From contig JAJFIX010000006.1 in the NCBI GenBank assembly GCA_021774575.1, positions 424,101 to 488,100 of the forward strand: 64,000 bases of DNA, in the 5' to 3' direction. The notes under the pieces are model-generated. The model ran no database searches and was not told where the DNA came from. It worked only from the letters and a program-made list of their open reading frames with translations. The DNA comes from Alphaproteobacteria bacterium. Its GTDB lineage: Bacteria; Pseudomonadota; Alphaproteobacteria; UBA6615. Shown piece after piece: positions 45,544 to 54,754 of this stretch; position 1 is the first letter of the stretch; every line of letters starts with the position of its first letter. A program made the translations under genes and the position numbers.

Positions 45544-46962
45544 ATGGGCAAGATTACCGGTTTCCTCGAAATTGACCGCCAGGATCGCAAAAATCGACCC
45601 GCCGGAGATCGCATCAGGCATTACGATGAATTCGTGCTGCCGATGGAGCTGGAGCAGGTCGCAAAGCAGGGCGCGCGCTGCATGGATTGTGGCATCCCGT
45701 TCTGTCACCAGGGTTGTCCGGTCAATAATATCATTCCCGATTGGAATGATTTTGCTTATCGCCAGGATTGGGCGTCGGCGCTCGATGTTTTGCATTCGAC
45801 CAATAATTTTCCTGAATTTACCGGTCGGGTCTGTCCGGCCCCGTGCGAAGAGGCCTGCACCCTCAATATTGAAGACAGTCCGGTCACGATTAAAACCATC
45901 GAATGCAGCATCGTCGATAACGGGTGGGAAAAAGGCTTGATCCAGCCCAAAATCGCCGACCGGAAAACAGGCAAACGGGTTGCCGTGGTCGGCGCCGGTC
46001 CGGCGGGATTGGCCTGCGCCCAGCAGCTTGCCCGGGCCGGGCACGAGGTGATGGTTTTTGAGAAAAATGCCAAACCCGGCGGGTTACTTCGCTACGGCAT
46101 TCCCGATTTTAAAATGAGCAAACATCTCATTGACCGGCGGGTCGATCAAATGGTCGCCGAAGGTGTTGAGTTTCGCACCAATTGCGCCGTCGGCGCGGAT
46201 ATTGATGCGCAAGACCTGGTGAAGGATTTTGACGCGGTGGCGCTCACCGGCGGTTCGGAAGTGGCCCGCGATATCGATGTTGAAGGCCGCGACCTTGATG
46301 GAATTCATCAGGCCATGGACTTTCTGCCCCAGCAAAACCGGCGGGTCGGTGGCGAAGATCTGGGCGACGTCGCCGAAATTTTGGCTGACGGCAAACATGT
46401 CGTGGTGATTGGTGGCGGTGATACCGGATCTGATTGTATTGGCACGTCATTTCGCCAGGGAGCAATCTCCGTGACCCAAATCGAGATTATGCCAAAGCCA
46501 CCCGAGGCACCGGAAAAAGGCGTTACTTGGCCGCTATGGCCGGCAAAATTGCGGACATCGTCGTCGCAAGCCGAGGGCGCGGAACGCGATTGGAGTGTGG
46601 CGACCAAAAATTTTAGCGGTAGCGATGGCTCCGTCACGACCCTGCATGCGGTAAAACTAGACGAAAAAATGCAAGAAGTGCCGGGCAGTGAATTTACCCT
46701 AAAAGCGGATCTCGTTTTGCTCGCGATGGGCTTCTTGCACCCCGTTCCGGCGGGGCCGATTGAGGCGCTGGGGCTGGAGCTGGATCAGCGCGGCAATATT
46801 CTGGCCGATACCCAGACTTATTTAACCTCTACGCCGAAGGTTTTTGCGGCGGGCGATATGCGCCGGGGACAGTCGCTGGTTGTCTGGGCGATCCGGGAAG
46901 GGCGCCAATGCGCGCGCTCAATCGACGAATTTCTTATGGGTGAAACAGGCCTAGCACGGTAG
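45544..46962 (+). CDS. gltD: Glutamate synthase (NADPH) small subunit
   Basis: 472 residues, starting one base after the gltB stop. N-terminal cysteines [14 protein letters not shown] and CPAPCEEAC bind the two [4Fe-4S] clusters. [19 protein letters not shown] (split near residue 146) is the FAD site and [16 protein letters not shown] near 295 is the NADPH site. It passes electrons from NADPH through FAD and the clusters to FMN on GltB, for ammonia assimilation in the cytosol. The length and motif order are standard for alphaproteobacteria. Regulation, if by nitrogen, is not visible: I see no sigma54 site upstream of gltB. Confidence 0.96.
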   Translation: MGKITGFLEIDRQDRKNRPAGDRIRHYDEFVLPMELEQVAKQGARCMDCGIPFCHQGCPVNNIIPDWNDFAYRQDWASALDVLHSTNNFPEFTGRVCPAPCEEACTLNIEDSPVTIKTIECSIVDNGWEKGLIQPKIADRKTGKRVAVVGAGPAGLACAQQLARAGHEVMVFEKNAKPGGLLRYGIPDFKMSKHLIDRRVDQMVAEGVEFRTNCAVGADIDAQDLVKDFDAVALTGGSEVARDIDVEGRDLDGIHQAMDFLPQQNRRVGGEDLGDVAEILADGKHVVVIGGGDTGSDCIGTSFRQGAISVTQIEIMPKPPEAPEKGVTWPLWPAKLRTSSSQAEGAERDWSVATKNFSGSDGSVTTLHAVKLDEKMQEVPGSEFTLKADLVLLAMGFLHPVPAGPIEALGLELDQRGNILADTQTYLTSTPKVFAAGDMRRGQSLVVWAIREGRQCARSIDEFLMGETGLAR

Positions 46963-46989
46963 GCAAAAACAAGAAGGGAGTTCTTGTTT

Positions 46990-48201
46990 ATGCGATTATT
47001 AGAGATGGGAAATCAGCGTACCTGCTGGAGTGCTCTCAGTTTATATGCTCTTGCGCTGATATCGTTATTTGCTCAACCGGCCGTTGGGCAACCCGCCCTA
47101 GATCGGCTCTCGGTCCCGAATTTACCGTCGACGCTATTTAATTATGTCGATATCGATTTTCCCGACTATTTTTTTGGTCAAGTTTTGCCGCGAACGCGGT
47201 TTCAAACGCCGGTCATGGAAAACGACAATACACCGGGCGATAACCCAACGACCGATGAAGGGGCGACCCTTGGTCGGGTGCTCTTTTACGATATCAGTTT
47301 GAGCCAAAATGGTACGATTTCCTGCGCGTCTTGCCACAAGCAGGAGCTCGGATTTTCCGATGATCGGCGCAGAAGCGTCGGTTTCGCCGGGGGAGAGACA
47401 CGCCGGCATTCGATGGGGCTCACCAACGCGCGCTTTAACCGGCGGCGGCGTGCGTTTTGGGATGAACGGGCGGCGTCGCTGGAAGACCAGGCATTGCAGC
47501 CCGTCCAGGATCTGGTCGAGATGGGGCTGACCTTGGCCGAGGCTGAGGACCGGGTCCGTGGGCAATCTTTCTATCCGCCTCTGTTTGAAGCAGCCTTTGG
47601 CGATCCGCAAGTGACCTCGGATCGCATGGCAAAGGCGATCGCTCAATATGTGCGCTCGTTGGTCAGTGTTGGGTCAAAATATGACACTGGCCGAGCGATG
47701 GTCGATAGCCCCCTGGACCGGTTCCCCAACTTTACGCCGGAAGAAAATGCGGGAAAATTCCTGTTTATGGCCTCGCGGATCGGCGGTGGGGCCGATTGCG
47801 TCGGGTGCCACACGACCGAGGCTTTTATTAACTCCAAGGCGGGCCCGATAAACCCTGGTCTTGACCTCAGCAATGAAGACGATAGTGGGGCCTTTGAAGC
47901 CACTGGTCAAATCCGCGATAGCGGTGCCTTTCGCATTCCGTCGCTTAAAAATATCGGGGTGACAGCGCCCTATATGCATGATGGTCGATTTGCCACTCTG
48001 GAAGAGGTGGTCGAACATTATAGCACCGATGTTCAGGCCAATCCAAATCTCGATGTTGGCCTGCAAGATTTTGACGGCAGCCCGTTGCAGTTCAATTTCA
48101 CTCAGGGAAATATTTCGTCAATCGTTGCCTTTCTCCATACCCTGACCGATCATGAAATGCTGCGCGATGTCCGTTTTAGCGATCCCTTTTCACCGCGCTA
48201 G
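46990..48201 (+). CDS. Di-heme cytochrome c peroxidase (CcpA/MauG family)
   Basis: 403 residues from the ATG at 46990 (AAGGGAG 9 bases upstream). The signal peptide ([19 protein letters not shown]) sends it to the periplasm. Two heme c sites are visible, CASCH (112-116) and CVGCH (270-274), and Met329 in APYMHDGRF is in the place of a distal axial ligand. The peroxidase-type FSDDRR and RNTPSL-like FRIPSLKN also fit. Members reduce H2O2 or, in MauG-like enzymes, oxidise a protein partner. The gene sits 27 bases after gltD but is unrelated in function; the next gene, an FG-GAP/UnbV protein, is a plausible partner. Confidence 0.9.
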   Translation: MRLLEMGNQRTCWSALSLYALALISLFAQPAVGQPALDRLSVPNLPSTLFNYVDIDFPDYFFGQVLPRTRFQTPVMENDNTPGDNPTTDEGATLGRVLFYDISLSQNGTISCASCHKQELGFSDDRRRSVGFAGGETRRHSMGLTNARFNRRRRAFWDERAASLEDQALQPVQDLVEMGLTLAEAEDRVRGQSFYPPLFEAAFGDPQVTSDRMAKAIAQYVRSLVSVGSKYDTGRAMVDSPLDRFPNFTPEENAGKFLFMASRIGGGADCVGCHTTEAFINSKAGPINPGLDLSNEDDSGAFEATGQIRDSGAFRIPSLKNIGVTAPYMHDGRFATLEEVVEHYSTDVQANPNLDVGLQDFDGSPLQFNFTQGNISSIVAFLHTLTDHEMLRDVRFSDPFSPR

Positions 48202-48261
48202 CCGAAGGCGATCTTAGGCGCTTATACTCCTCTCACAGCTACGACGTGGGAGGGGTTCCAG

Positions 48262-49797
48262 ATGGGTTGGCAAAACATCCAGGGCGCGGGTTTGGGCGTG
48301 ATCCTAATCGCTTCGATATTGCCTACAGCCGCCCAGGCAGAGTTTGTTAATGTCGCTGAAGAGGCGGGTGTTGCCCTGAAGAACGTGCGGGGGGCCGGCT
48401 GGGCGGATTACGATGGTGATGGATGCCCCGACTTGCTTGTTGCCCTGAAATCAAGGGTAAGACTTTTTCATAATGCTTGTGATGGGAGCGGCAGTTTTGC
48501 CGATGTAACCCGCGCCGCCCGTATTCCCGGCCCAAGCAATGCATGGATGCCGGCTTGGGCCGACTATGACGGGGATGGTGATCTCGACGTTTACATCGCC
48601 GCAGGTGGATCTGAATATGGCAGCACCGGGCCGGGTAGCGGAAATCCGAATAAACTTTATAGCAACAACGGCGACGCAACATTCACCGATGTCACCTCAG
48701 CCACGGGTGTTGGCGATCCGGGGTCGAGCACCGGGGCCAGCTGGGCGGATTTCGACAATGACGGTGATTTGGATCTCTTTGTTGCAAACCGGTGGCGGGT
48801 TGCAGCGGTGCCCAATAGCTTCGATAGCCTGTATCGCAATAATGGCGATGGAACATTTACCAATGTTGCCTCGCAGGCCGGAGTTGCTGGGAAAGCGTTT
48901 CGCCAGAGTTTCATGGGAGCCTGGATCGATTATGATGGAAACGGAACCCAGGATCTTTATGTCGCCGTCGATTTTGGCCCCGATATTTTGTATCGCAATG
49001 ATGGCAACGGGTCTTTTACTGACGTTTCTGAGGGCGCAGGTGTGCGTGGCCCGGCCCATGGGATGGGTATCGCCGTTGCCGACCTAAACGCCGACGGGTG
49101 TACCGACCTTCTCTCAACCAACAACACACAAGATGACGATGCCGAGCATGGGCCGAGTGTTCTGTATATGAATAATTGCGACGGCACATTTCATAACGCG
49201 GCGCGAGAATTTGGAATTCTTGATCGCGCAGTGGTTGAATGGGGGCCGAATTTTGTCGATTGGGACAATGATGCCGATCTCGATTTAGCGGTCACAGCGG
49301 GTGGCATGCTGACCTCAGGCGAGCCGAATGTTCTATACGAAAACCTCTGTGAGGCCGGGGTGTGTGCCTTCGCCGATGTCACGGATCGTGAGGGTGTGAC
49401 CGATGTTGGGGCGGCTTTTGCCTCGGCTTGGGCCGATTACGATAATGACGGTGATCTCGACTGGTTTGTTGCCAATACCAGAGGCGAGCCCAGCGCCCTC
49501 TTCCGCAATGACGGCGCTGTTGGGGCTTATCTAAAAATTCGTCTGGCGGGACGTGGCGGAAATAGGCGCGGCATAGGCGCTAATGTTGAATTGGAGATCG
49601 ACGGGGTCAGCCAATTTGCGCTAATTCAGTCGGGAAAAGGTTATGCCTCCGACGAAGAGCAACAGGCTTTTTTTGGCCTCGGGCCGGCTGATCATGCCGA
49701 TCGGGTCAGCGTTTTTTGGCCGTCGGGCGCCCAAACGACGATCGAAAATGTCTCGGCCAATCAAATTATTACCCTGACCGAACCTCGAACCGAATAG
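48262..49797 (+). CDS. Secreted FG-GAP/VCBS repeat protein with ASPIC/UnbV domain
   Basis: 511 residues. Signal peptide (GVILIASILPTAAQA) then seven calcium-loop repeats of the FG-GAP/VCBS type, each with a DxDxDG-like site (DYDGDGCPDLL, DYDGDGDLDVY, DFDNDGDLDLF, DYDGNGTQDLY, DLNADGCTDLL, DWDNDADLDLA, DYDNDGDLDWF), a seven-bladed propeller. The C-terminal ~85 residues (GIGANVELEIDG, IQSGKGYASDE, FWPSGAQTTIENV) are the ASPIC/UnbV domain of CRTAC1-type proteins. GGGAGGGG lies close to the ATG. It is periplasmic or extracellular; biochemical role unknown. Paired with the di-heme peroxidase gene upstream (60-base gap). Confidence 0.9.
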   Translation: MGWQNIQGAGLGVILIASILPTAAQAEFVNVAEEAGVALKNVRGAGWADYDGDGCPDLLVALKSRVRLFHNACDGSGSFADVTRAARIPGPSNAWMPAWADYDGDGDLDVYIAAGGSEYGSTGPGSGNPNKLYSNNGDATFTDVTSATGVGDPGSSTGASWADFDNDGDLDLFVANRWRVAAVPNSFDSLYRNNGDGTFTNVASQAGVAGKAFRQSFMGAWIDYDGNGTQDLYVAVDFGPDILYRNDGNGSFTDVSEGAGVRGPAHGMGIAVADLNADGCTDLLSTNNTQDDDAEHGPSVLYMNNCDGTFHNAAREFGILDRAVVEWGPNFVDWDNDADLDLAVTAGGMLTSGEPNVLYENLCEAGVCAFADVTDREGVTDVGAAFASAWADYDNDGDLDWFVANTRGEPSALFRNDGAVGAYLKIRLAGRGGNRRGIGANVELEIDGVSQFALIQSGKGYASDEEQQAFFGLGPADHADRVSVFWPSGAQTTIENVSANQIITLTEPRTE

Positions 49798-49805
49798 GGC
49801 CTCCA

Positions 49806-50678
49806 ATGTTTGACGGATTTACGGTCAAGGATATTGAGGTTTCGGGCGGAGTTATTCATATGCGTATCGGCGGCAGCGGGCCACCCCTGCTGCTGCTTCA
49901 CGGGTATCCGCAAACCCATGTTATGTGGCACGAAATCGCGCCAGACCTAGCCCAAGACTTTACCGTAATTGCACCCGATCTACGCGGTTATGGCGACAGT
50001 GCCAAACCTTTGGGCGACGACGATCATCTTAATTATTCCAAGCGAGAAATGGCCCAGGACCAGGTCGAAATCATGGCCGAGCTTGGCTACGAACGCTTTA
50101 GCCTTGCCGGACATGATCGCGGCGGTCGGGTGGCGCACCGGCTCGCTCTTGACCATCCCGACCGAGTTGAACGCTTGGCGGTTTTAGATATCGTGCCAAC
50201 CCATAAACTCTATGCAAATGTTACTAAGGAATTTGCCACCGCATATTACCATTGGTTTTTTCTGACCCAGCCTTTCGATTTCCCCGAACGGCTAATCGGT
50301 GCCGATCCGCAGTATTTTCTGCAAAAGCTGCTCGACCATTGGAGTGGCGGTGATATTGATGCAATTTTTTCGCCCGATGCGGTTGCCGAATATGTCCGCT
50401 GTTTTTGCGATCCGGCGGCGATCCACGCATCGTGCGAAGACTACCGGGCCGCCGCAAGCATCGATCTTTCCCACGATGAGGCAGACCTGGATATCAAGCT
50501 AGGCTGCCCGGTGCTGGTTTTGTGGGGTAAGCACGGGGTGATGCAGCGCCATTGTGATGTTCTCGACGCTTGGCGCGAGCGAGCGTTGGACGTGAGTGGC
50601 GCCAGTCTCGATTGCGCTCATTTTCTGGCAGAAGAAGCGCCCAAGGAAACCTTGGCTGCTTTTCGGGATTTTTTTTAA
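49806..50678 (+). CDS. Fluoroacetate dehalogenase-type alpha/beta hydrolase
   Basis: 290 residues from the ATG at 49806. The full set of fluoroacetate dehalogenase residues is conserved with a constant offset of six from the Rhodopseudomonas RPA1163 enzyme: nucleophile Asp104 and Arg105, Arg108 (GHDRGGR, carboxylate binding), acid Asp128 (AVLDIVPT), halide pocket His149, Trp150 (YYHWFF) and Tyr213 (EDYRAA), with base His272 (CAHFL). MFDGF at the start and GDSAKP also match. It would hydrolyse 2-haloacids such as fluoro- or chloroacetate to glycolate. It follows the UnbV-type gene by 8 bases, perhaps only by chance. Confidence 0.9.
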   Translation: MFDGFTVKDIEVSGGVIHMRIGGSGPPLLLLHGYPQTHVMWHEIAPDLAQDFTVIAPDLRGYGDSAKPLGDDDHLNYSKREMAQDQVEIMAELGYERFSLAGHDRGGRVAHRLALDHPDRVERLAVLDIVPTHKLYANVTKEFATAYYHWFFLTQPFDFPERLIGADPQYFLQKLLDHWSGGDIDAIFSPDAVAEYVRCFCDPAAIHASCEDYRAAASIDLSHDEADLDIKLGCPVLVLWGKHGVMQRHCDVLDAWRERALDVSGASLDCAHFLAEEAPKETLAAFRDFF

Positions 50679-50831
50679 ATAGGGGACCGGTCGGCGGGAA
50701 TGCCAAATTGGCGTCTTGCGACCCGGCAATTATATGATGTAGACCGGCTTGGCGAGAAACGACGGGTTTGTTAGACTGTGGGCTTGTGCAATCAGGCTCG
50801 AAATTGCGACAGCATTATATGAGGGATTAAA

Positions 50832-51365
50832 ATGGCGGGTGTGAAAATTGGCTCTTGCGCAGTGGCGGCAGTGGCGATCGTCGCAAGTTTGGCGTTGGCT
50901 GCTTGTGCCGCGGACCGGCCGGATGGGGCTGGCAGCGGTGGTGCAATTTCTGATCAGGCGACGATCCGCGATCATGACGGGCACGTTCTGCGGGCTGGCA
51001 CCAATGGTTGGACCTGTATGCCGGAGAGTGAGAAAGCCGATCGCCGTGATCCCTGGTGCCTCTATGGGCCGTGGGACGAATTTATGGCGGCTCACACCGC
51101 TGGAAGCGACCCTGAACACGTTACGATTGGTGTCGCCTATATGCGTGCCGGCGATCCGCACGTTACGAATATCGATCCGTCCAGGGTGAGGTTTAAAGTT
51201 CCCGCCGACTGGCGAGCCGGGGTTGGCGACTACTTGATGGCCCGCGATCCCGAAGGTCGCTCGACAGAGTTTTACTCGACCGATCCAAGCAATGGTGGTG
51301 CGTGGCTCATGTGGGCCGGAACGCCGTTCGAACATGTCATGATCCCTGCCAACGGGTCGCAATAG
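50832..51365 (+). CDS. Lipoprotein of unknown function
   Basis: 177 residues. A lipoprotein signal ends in LAAC (Cys25), so it is membrane-anchored and periplasmic or surface-facing. GAGGGA is 5 bases before the ATG. The mature part contains conserved-looking polar loops (GTNGWTCMPES, DPWCLYGPWDEFM) and few charged clusters, and ends GTPFEHVMIPANGSQ. It resembles uncharacterised proteobacterial proteins annotated as hypothetical; I assign no function. It stands between the dehalogenase and the amidase, facing the latter. Confidence 0.7.
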   Translation: MAGVKIGSCAVAAVAIVASLALAACAADRPDGAGSGGAISDQATIRDHDGHVLRAGTNGWTCMPESEKADRRDPWCLYGPWDEFMAAHTAGSDPEHVTIGVAYMRAGDPHVTNIDPSRVRFKVPADWRAGVGDYLMARDPEGRSTEFYSTDPSNGGAWLMWAGTPFEHVMIPANGSQ

Positions 51366-51396
51366 AAACTCTGCAGAGTTTCTGCGATTGGTGCGG

Positions 51397-52800
51397 CTAG
51401 TAGTTGCCGGGCATTTTAAAGGGCGCGACGGCTTCATAGGCGCGTGCGGCGCGAAGCACCGTGGCGTCTTCAAAACGACGTCCGACGATCTGTAGTCCAA
51501 CTGGTAGCCCGGCAGCGCCCAACCCGACCGGGACTGAGGCGGCCGGTTGCTCGGTGAGATTGAACGGATAGGTAAAGGGCGACCAATCCAGCCAACTTGC
51601 GTCGTCGCGGTACGGCGGTAAGTCAGTTCCAACCGGGATAGCTTCCAGGGGCATTTGGGGCGTTAGCAAAAGATCGTAGGTTTGGTGAAACTGCGACATG
51701 GCGACGCTCATGGCGCGTGCATCGGCCTGTGCGCCGACTAAGTCGGTTGCTGAAAACCGGCGTCCTTGTTCGGCGAGGGCCAGCAAACCCGGATCCATCA
51801 ATGCGTGCTTTTCCGCCGGAATTTGGGCTATTAACCAAGCGACGGCGGACGGCCAAATAATGTCGATGGCGGGCCTCGCCATCGCCAGGGGCGGGTCGCA
51901 CGCTTCGACATGGGCGCCCAACTGACCAAACCTATGCGCCGCCTCGGCAACCGATGCGGCGACTGACGGATCGACGGCTACAGTGCCGCCCAAGGATGGG
52001 CTGAAGGCAATTTTCAATCCTTCGATACCGTCTTCCAGCGTTTGGAGGAAATCGCGTCCTTGGACCGGTGCCGCAGTGGCATCCCTTGGGTCAGGGCGTC
52101 CCGCCATGACCGTCAGCATCAGGGCCGCGTCGGTCACTGTGCGGGTGATCGGGCCGGTATTGGCCAAAGCGCCGAGCTGCGACGGGATAGGATAGCTGGG
52201 AATAATTCCGTAAGTTGGCTTGATGGCGAACACACCGCAGAACGCGGCGGGAATGCGCACCGATCCCGCCGCATCAGTGCCTTGGTGCAGCGGTCCCATG
52301 AAAGCCGCGCAGGCCGCTGCGGCTCCGCCGCTGGATCCGCCGGGCGTGCGGTCCCGGTTCCACGGGTTGCGGGTGATTCCGGTCAGCGGGCTGTCGGTCA
52401 CGCCCTTCCAGCCAAATTCTGGTGTCGACGTTTTGCCGAGCAAAATCGCCCCTTCGTCTCGAAGGGCGGCAACAAAGGGTGCGTCCTCGGTCCAAGGACC
52501 GGCGGGGTCGACGGTTTTGGAGCCGCGCAATGTAGGCCAGCCTTTGGTAATGGCGAGATCTTTTATCGATGTCGGCACACCGTCGATGCGCCCGGCGGGG
52601 GCACCGTTTTCCCATCGCGTTTGCGACTTGCGCGCCGCAGCGAGGGCGGCCTCGCGATCAACCAGGCAGAAACAGTTTAGATCTGTGTTGGTATCGATTT
52701 GGTCGATGATCGCTGCGGTCGCGTCGACCGGTGAGGCGGCACCTTGTTTGTACAGCGCGACAAGTTCAGTCGCCGTGCAGTGCAGTAAATCCGAAGTCAT
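51397..52800 (-). CDS. Amidase of the amidase signature (GatA-like) family
   Basis: 467 residues. The Ser-cisSer-Lys triad is visible: Lys80 (GVPTSIKDLA), Ser156 (TPGGSSGGA) and nucleophile Ser180 (GTDAAGSVRIPA), with the usual spacing of 24 between the two serines. No gatB or gatC is nearby, so it is a stand-alone amide hydrolase rather than the tRNA amidotransferase subunit. AAGG lies about 9 bases before the ATG. A strong palindrome lies just upstream (52815-52844). It may serve amide catabolism; no substrate can be inferred. Confidence 0.9.
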   Translation of the reverse strand: MTSDLLHCTATELVALYKQGAASPVDATAAIIDQIDTNTDLNCFCLVDREAALAAARKSQTRWENGAPAGRIDGVPTSIKDLAITKGWPTLRGSKTVDPAGPWTEDAPFVAALRDEGAILLGKTSTPEFGWKGVTDSPLTGITRNPWNRDRTPGGSSGGAAAACAAFMGPLHQGTDAAGSVRIPAAFCGVFAIKPTYGIIPSYPIPSQLGALANTGPITRTVTDAALMLTVMAGRPDPRDATAAPVQGRDFLQTLEDGIEGLKIAFSPSLGGTVAVDPSVAASVAEAAHRFGQLGAHVEACDPPLAMARPAIDIIWPSAVAWLIAQIPAEKHALMDPGLLALAEQGRRFSATDLVGAQADARAMSVAMSQFHQTYDLLLTPQMPLEAIPVGTDLPPYRDDASWLDWSPFTYPFNLTEQPAASVPVGLGAAGLPVGLQIVGRRFEDATVLRAARAYEAVAPFKMPGNY

Positions 52801-52814
52801 GACAATTCGCCTTT

Positions 52815-52844
52815 ATGAGCCCACCAAAAATTTGGTGGGCTCAT
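52815..52844. repeat. Perfect 14-bp dyad between methyltransferase and amidase genes
   Basis: ATGAGCCCACCAAA and TTTGGTGGGCTCAT are separated by only AA. On the minus strand it lies 15 bases past the methyltransferase stop and 15 bases before the amidase start, so it is either a terminator lacking a U-run, or an operator/leader hairpin of the amidase gene. Confidence 0.75.
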
Positions 52845-52859
52845 TTAATCGGATCCCTG

Positions 52860-53651
52860 CTATTCGCCGGGCTCGGAGGCCATCTCTTTTGGCGTCGTGT
52901 CTTTCGGTGTCGCGCCGCCACCGCCGAACTTTGTGAACGGGATGAGTGCCGGCACGCGTTTGCGATACTCGACATAGGCGATGCCCAGCATTTTCACCAG
53001 ATCATGCTCCTCGATCTGGATGGCGATGACGATATAAACCGTCGTGACCACGGCAAATAAAAGATGACCGAGGCTCATGACCGGGGTTGCCCAAAACGCA
53101 ATAATAAAGCCGGTCATGATTGGGTGACGGACAAGTTTGTAAAAACCAGGGCTCTTAAATTGAGGGGCGTCGGCAGTTTTGTTTTGCCAATTGTCGAAAA
53201 CCTGTTTTAGGCCAAAGAGGTCGAAGTGACCGAGCATAAAGGTCGAGAGAAAAACGACCAGCCAGCCAATGGCGAACACCGCTAACAATATGGGTTCACC
53301 AATGGTGTTGGTGGTATCCCAGACCGGGGTGGTGATCGGGCGCCACTGCCAATAAAGCAGCAGCAGAATGAGACTGGCAAAGAGCACATAGGTGCTGCGT
53401 TCTACCGATTTGGGCACAAATTTCGTCCAGGCGCGTTTGAACGCGGGGCGGGCCATGATGCTGTGCTGGACGGCAAACAGCCCGAGCAGCAGAACATTGA
53501 TCACAATCGATGGGACCAAGGCACCGCCGACGCCGTCATCAATACCCTTTGGCACCAGCAAGTTTCCCGAAAATCCGATGGCGTATAAAAACGCTATTAA
53601 AAAAACGACGTAACTAGCCGCTCCATATAATATCGCGATTAATTTTCCCAT
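52860..53651 (-). CDS. NnrU/isoprenylcysteine-methyltransferase-like membrane protein (MddA-like)
   Basis: 263 residues from the ATG at 53649-53651 (GGAG 7 bases upstream). Five or six hydrophobic helices (ASYVVFLIAFLYAIGF, VPSIVINVLLLGLFAVQ, STYVLFASLILLLLYWQW and others). QHSIMARPAFK, YKLVRHPIMTGFI and YVEYRKRVPALIPF are the conserved segments of integral-membrane methyltransferases; the RHP motif binds S-adenosylmethionine. The pattern resembles methanethiol S-methyltransferase MddA, which makes dimethyl sulfide, but NnrU and ICMT relatives share it. The C-terminal tail is Thr/Lys-rich. Probably inner-membrane. Confidence 0.78.
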   Translation of the reverse strand: MGKLIAILYGAASYVVFLIAFLYAIGFSGNLLVPKGIDDGVGGALVPSIVINVLLLGLFAVQHSIMARPAFKRAWTKFVPKSVERSTYVLFASLILLLLYWQWRPITTPVWDTTNTIGEPILLAVFAIGWLVVFLSTFMLGHFDLFGLKQVFDNWQNKTADAPQFKSPGFYKLVRHPIMTGFIIAFWATPVMSLGHLLFAVVTTVYIVIAIQIEEHDLVKMLGIAYVEYRKRVPALIPFTKFGGGGATPKDTTPKEMASEPGE

Positions 53652-53829
53652 TTCATCTCTCCTCATCCTGCGAGGCAAGGAGCCTAGACCTGCTCGCGAG
53701 AGTGTGGCAAGGGCTTGGCGACAGCTTGGCGACTGGGGCTGGCCTATTCAGAACTAGTCAAAAAGATCAAAAATGATGTAAGTTGAGGAAATTAGGCAAA
53801 ATATGGCCTGGCAATTCCGGGGGTGGAAA

Positions 53830-54273
53830 ATGGTCAAGACTGGAATAATATTTGCGGCACGTATCGGTGTGCCCGGGCGGCGCATGTTGGCGACCGGTGC
53901 TCTTATGGCAGCGGGGTTGGTGCTTTCGGCCTGTTTCGGCAGCTTTAACGAGCCGGTAGTCGGCACCGGAAATTCAACGCTGAAGGCTGCGGGATTGAGT
54001 TTTGCCGACCGAATGACCGCCGATCAGACGCTCGCATCCATGCTCGATAACGCCCCGCAAGGGGCCCAGCAGGGGTGGCGCAATAATCGAAACGGCGCCT
54101 CCGGTGCCTTTCGGATGAATGGTAGTTTCCAGGATAGTTTCGGCCGAGTCTGCCGAAATTACGATGAGATTGTCAATGTGGGCGGTCCCCAGCAAAGTGA
54201 GTCCGCCACCGTATGCCGCGACCTTAGAACCAGTCAATGGCATCGGGTTTTCATGCCGATTGCGGCGCAGTAA
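53830..54273 (+). CDS. Lipoprotein with surface-antigen-like C-terminus
   Basis: 147 residues from the ATG at 53830, preceded directly by GGGGGTGG; an in-frame ATG at 53803 is possible. A lipobox ends at Cys35 (VLSAC). The C-terminal region (SFGRVCRNYDEIVNVGG, ESATVCRDLRTSQWHRV) resembles the last domain of RT0821/Lpp0805-type and 17 kDa-type surface proteins, with two conserved Cys. The glycine zipper is missing. It is probably an outer-membrane lipoprotein. It faces the dioxygenase beta gene, with one base between stops, so no operon link. Confidence 0.75.
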   Translation: MVKTGIIFAARIGVPGRRMLATGALMAAGLVLSACFGSFNEPVVGTGNSTLKAAGLSFADRMTADQTLASMLDNAPQGAQQGWRNNRNGASGAFRMNGSFQDSFGRVCRNYDEIVNVGGPQQSESATVCRDLRTSQWHRVFMPIAAQ

Positions 54274-54274
54274 C

Positions 54275-54754
54275 TTAAAGCGGTACCGCCAGCAAATTAT
54301 CGATGGCAAACGTGTCGGCGATGACGCGTTTGCGTTTGAATTTCAGTATGCCGTCACTGCGCGATATTTCATCTTCATACTTTCCGGTATTGAAAATGCT
54401 GGTCACGCCTTCTTCTGTCGTTTGCAGAACCAAATAGCTGGCGCTTGTTTTTAGACCGTCGGCGGTTTCTTCATGCACCCGAATATTGGTGATTAAGTGC
54501 CGCATGTGCAAATAGCGGAATGTCAGCGTGTCGACTAGCACCTGGATCCGGTCTTCCAACGCCCCGCGTGATTCGCACAGGATGAGCGCCGCTGGAAGGC
54601 CCAAATCATGGTTTTCCCGCGAGCGGACCTCATACAAACACTCTTCAACAAAAAATTCCGGCCAAGCCTCGAAGCGTCGCTCATCCAGGCAGAGCGCATA
54701 ATCGGCGTAGAGGTCGAGGACGGAATGGATCGGTATGGGGCTTGCATCGGTCAT
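54275..54754 (-). CDS. Aromatic-ring-hydroxylating dioxygenase, beta subunit
   Basis: 159 residues, the usual size of the NTF2-fold beta subunit. DLYADYALCLDERRFEAWPEFF and RYLHMRHLITNIRV (each split here over about residues 14-35 and 79-92) are typical. It forms the alpha3beta3 oxygenase with the large subunit, whose gene overlaps it by four bases (ATGA). Similar to beta subunits of benzoate, anthranilate and terephthalate dioxygenases. No catalytic residues are expected in this subunit. Confidence 0.88.
   Translation of the reverse strand: MTDASPIPIHSVLDLYADYALCLDERRFEAWPEFFVEECLYEVRSRENHDLGLPAALILCESRGALEDRIQVLVDTLTFRYLHMRHLITNIRVHEETADGLKTSASYLVLQTTEEGVTSIFNTGKYEDEISRSDGILKFKRKRVIADTFAIDNLLAVPL

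Noticed and set aside
51397..52800. gatA of tRNA-dependent amidation
   Set aside because: No gatB or gatC adjacent, and the sequence is of the stand-alone amidase type.
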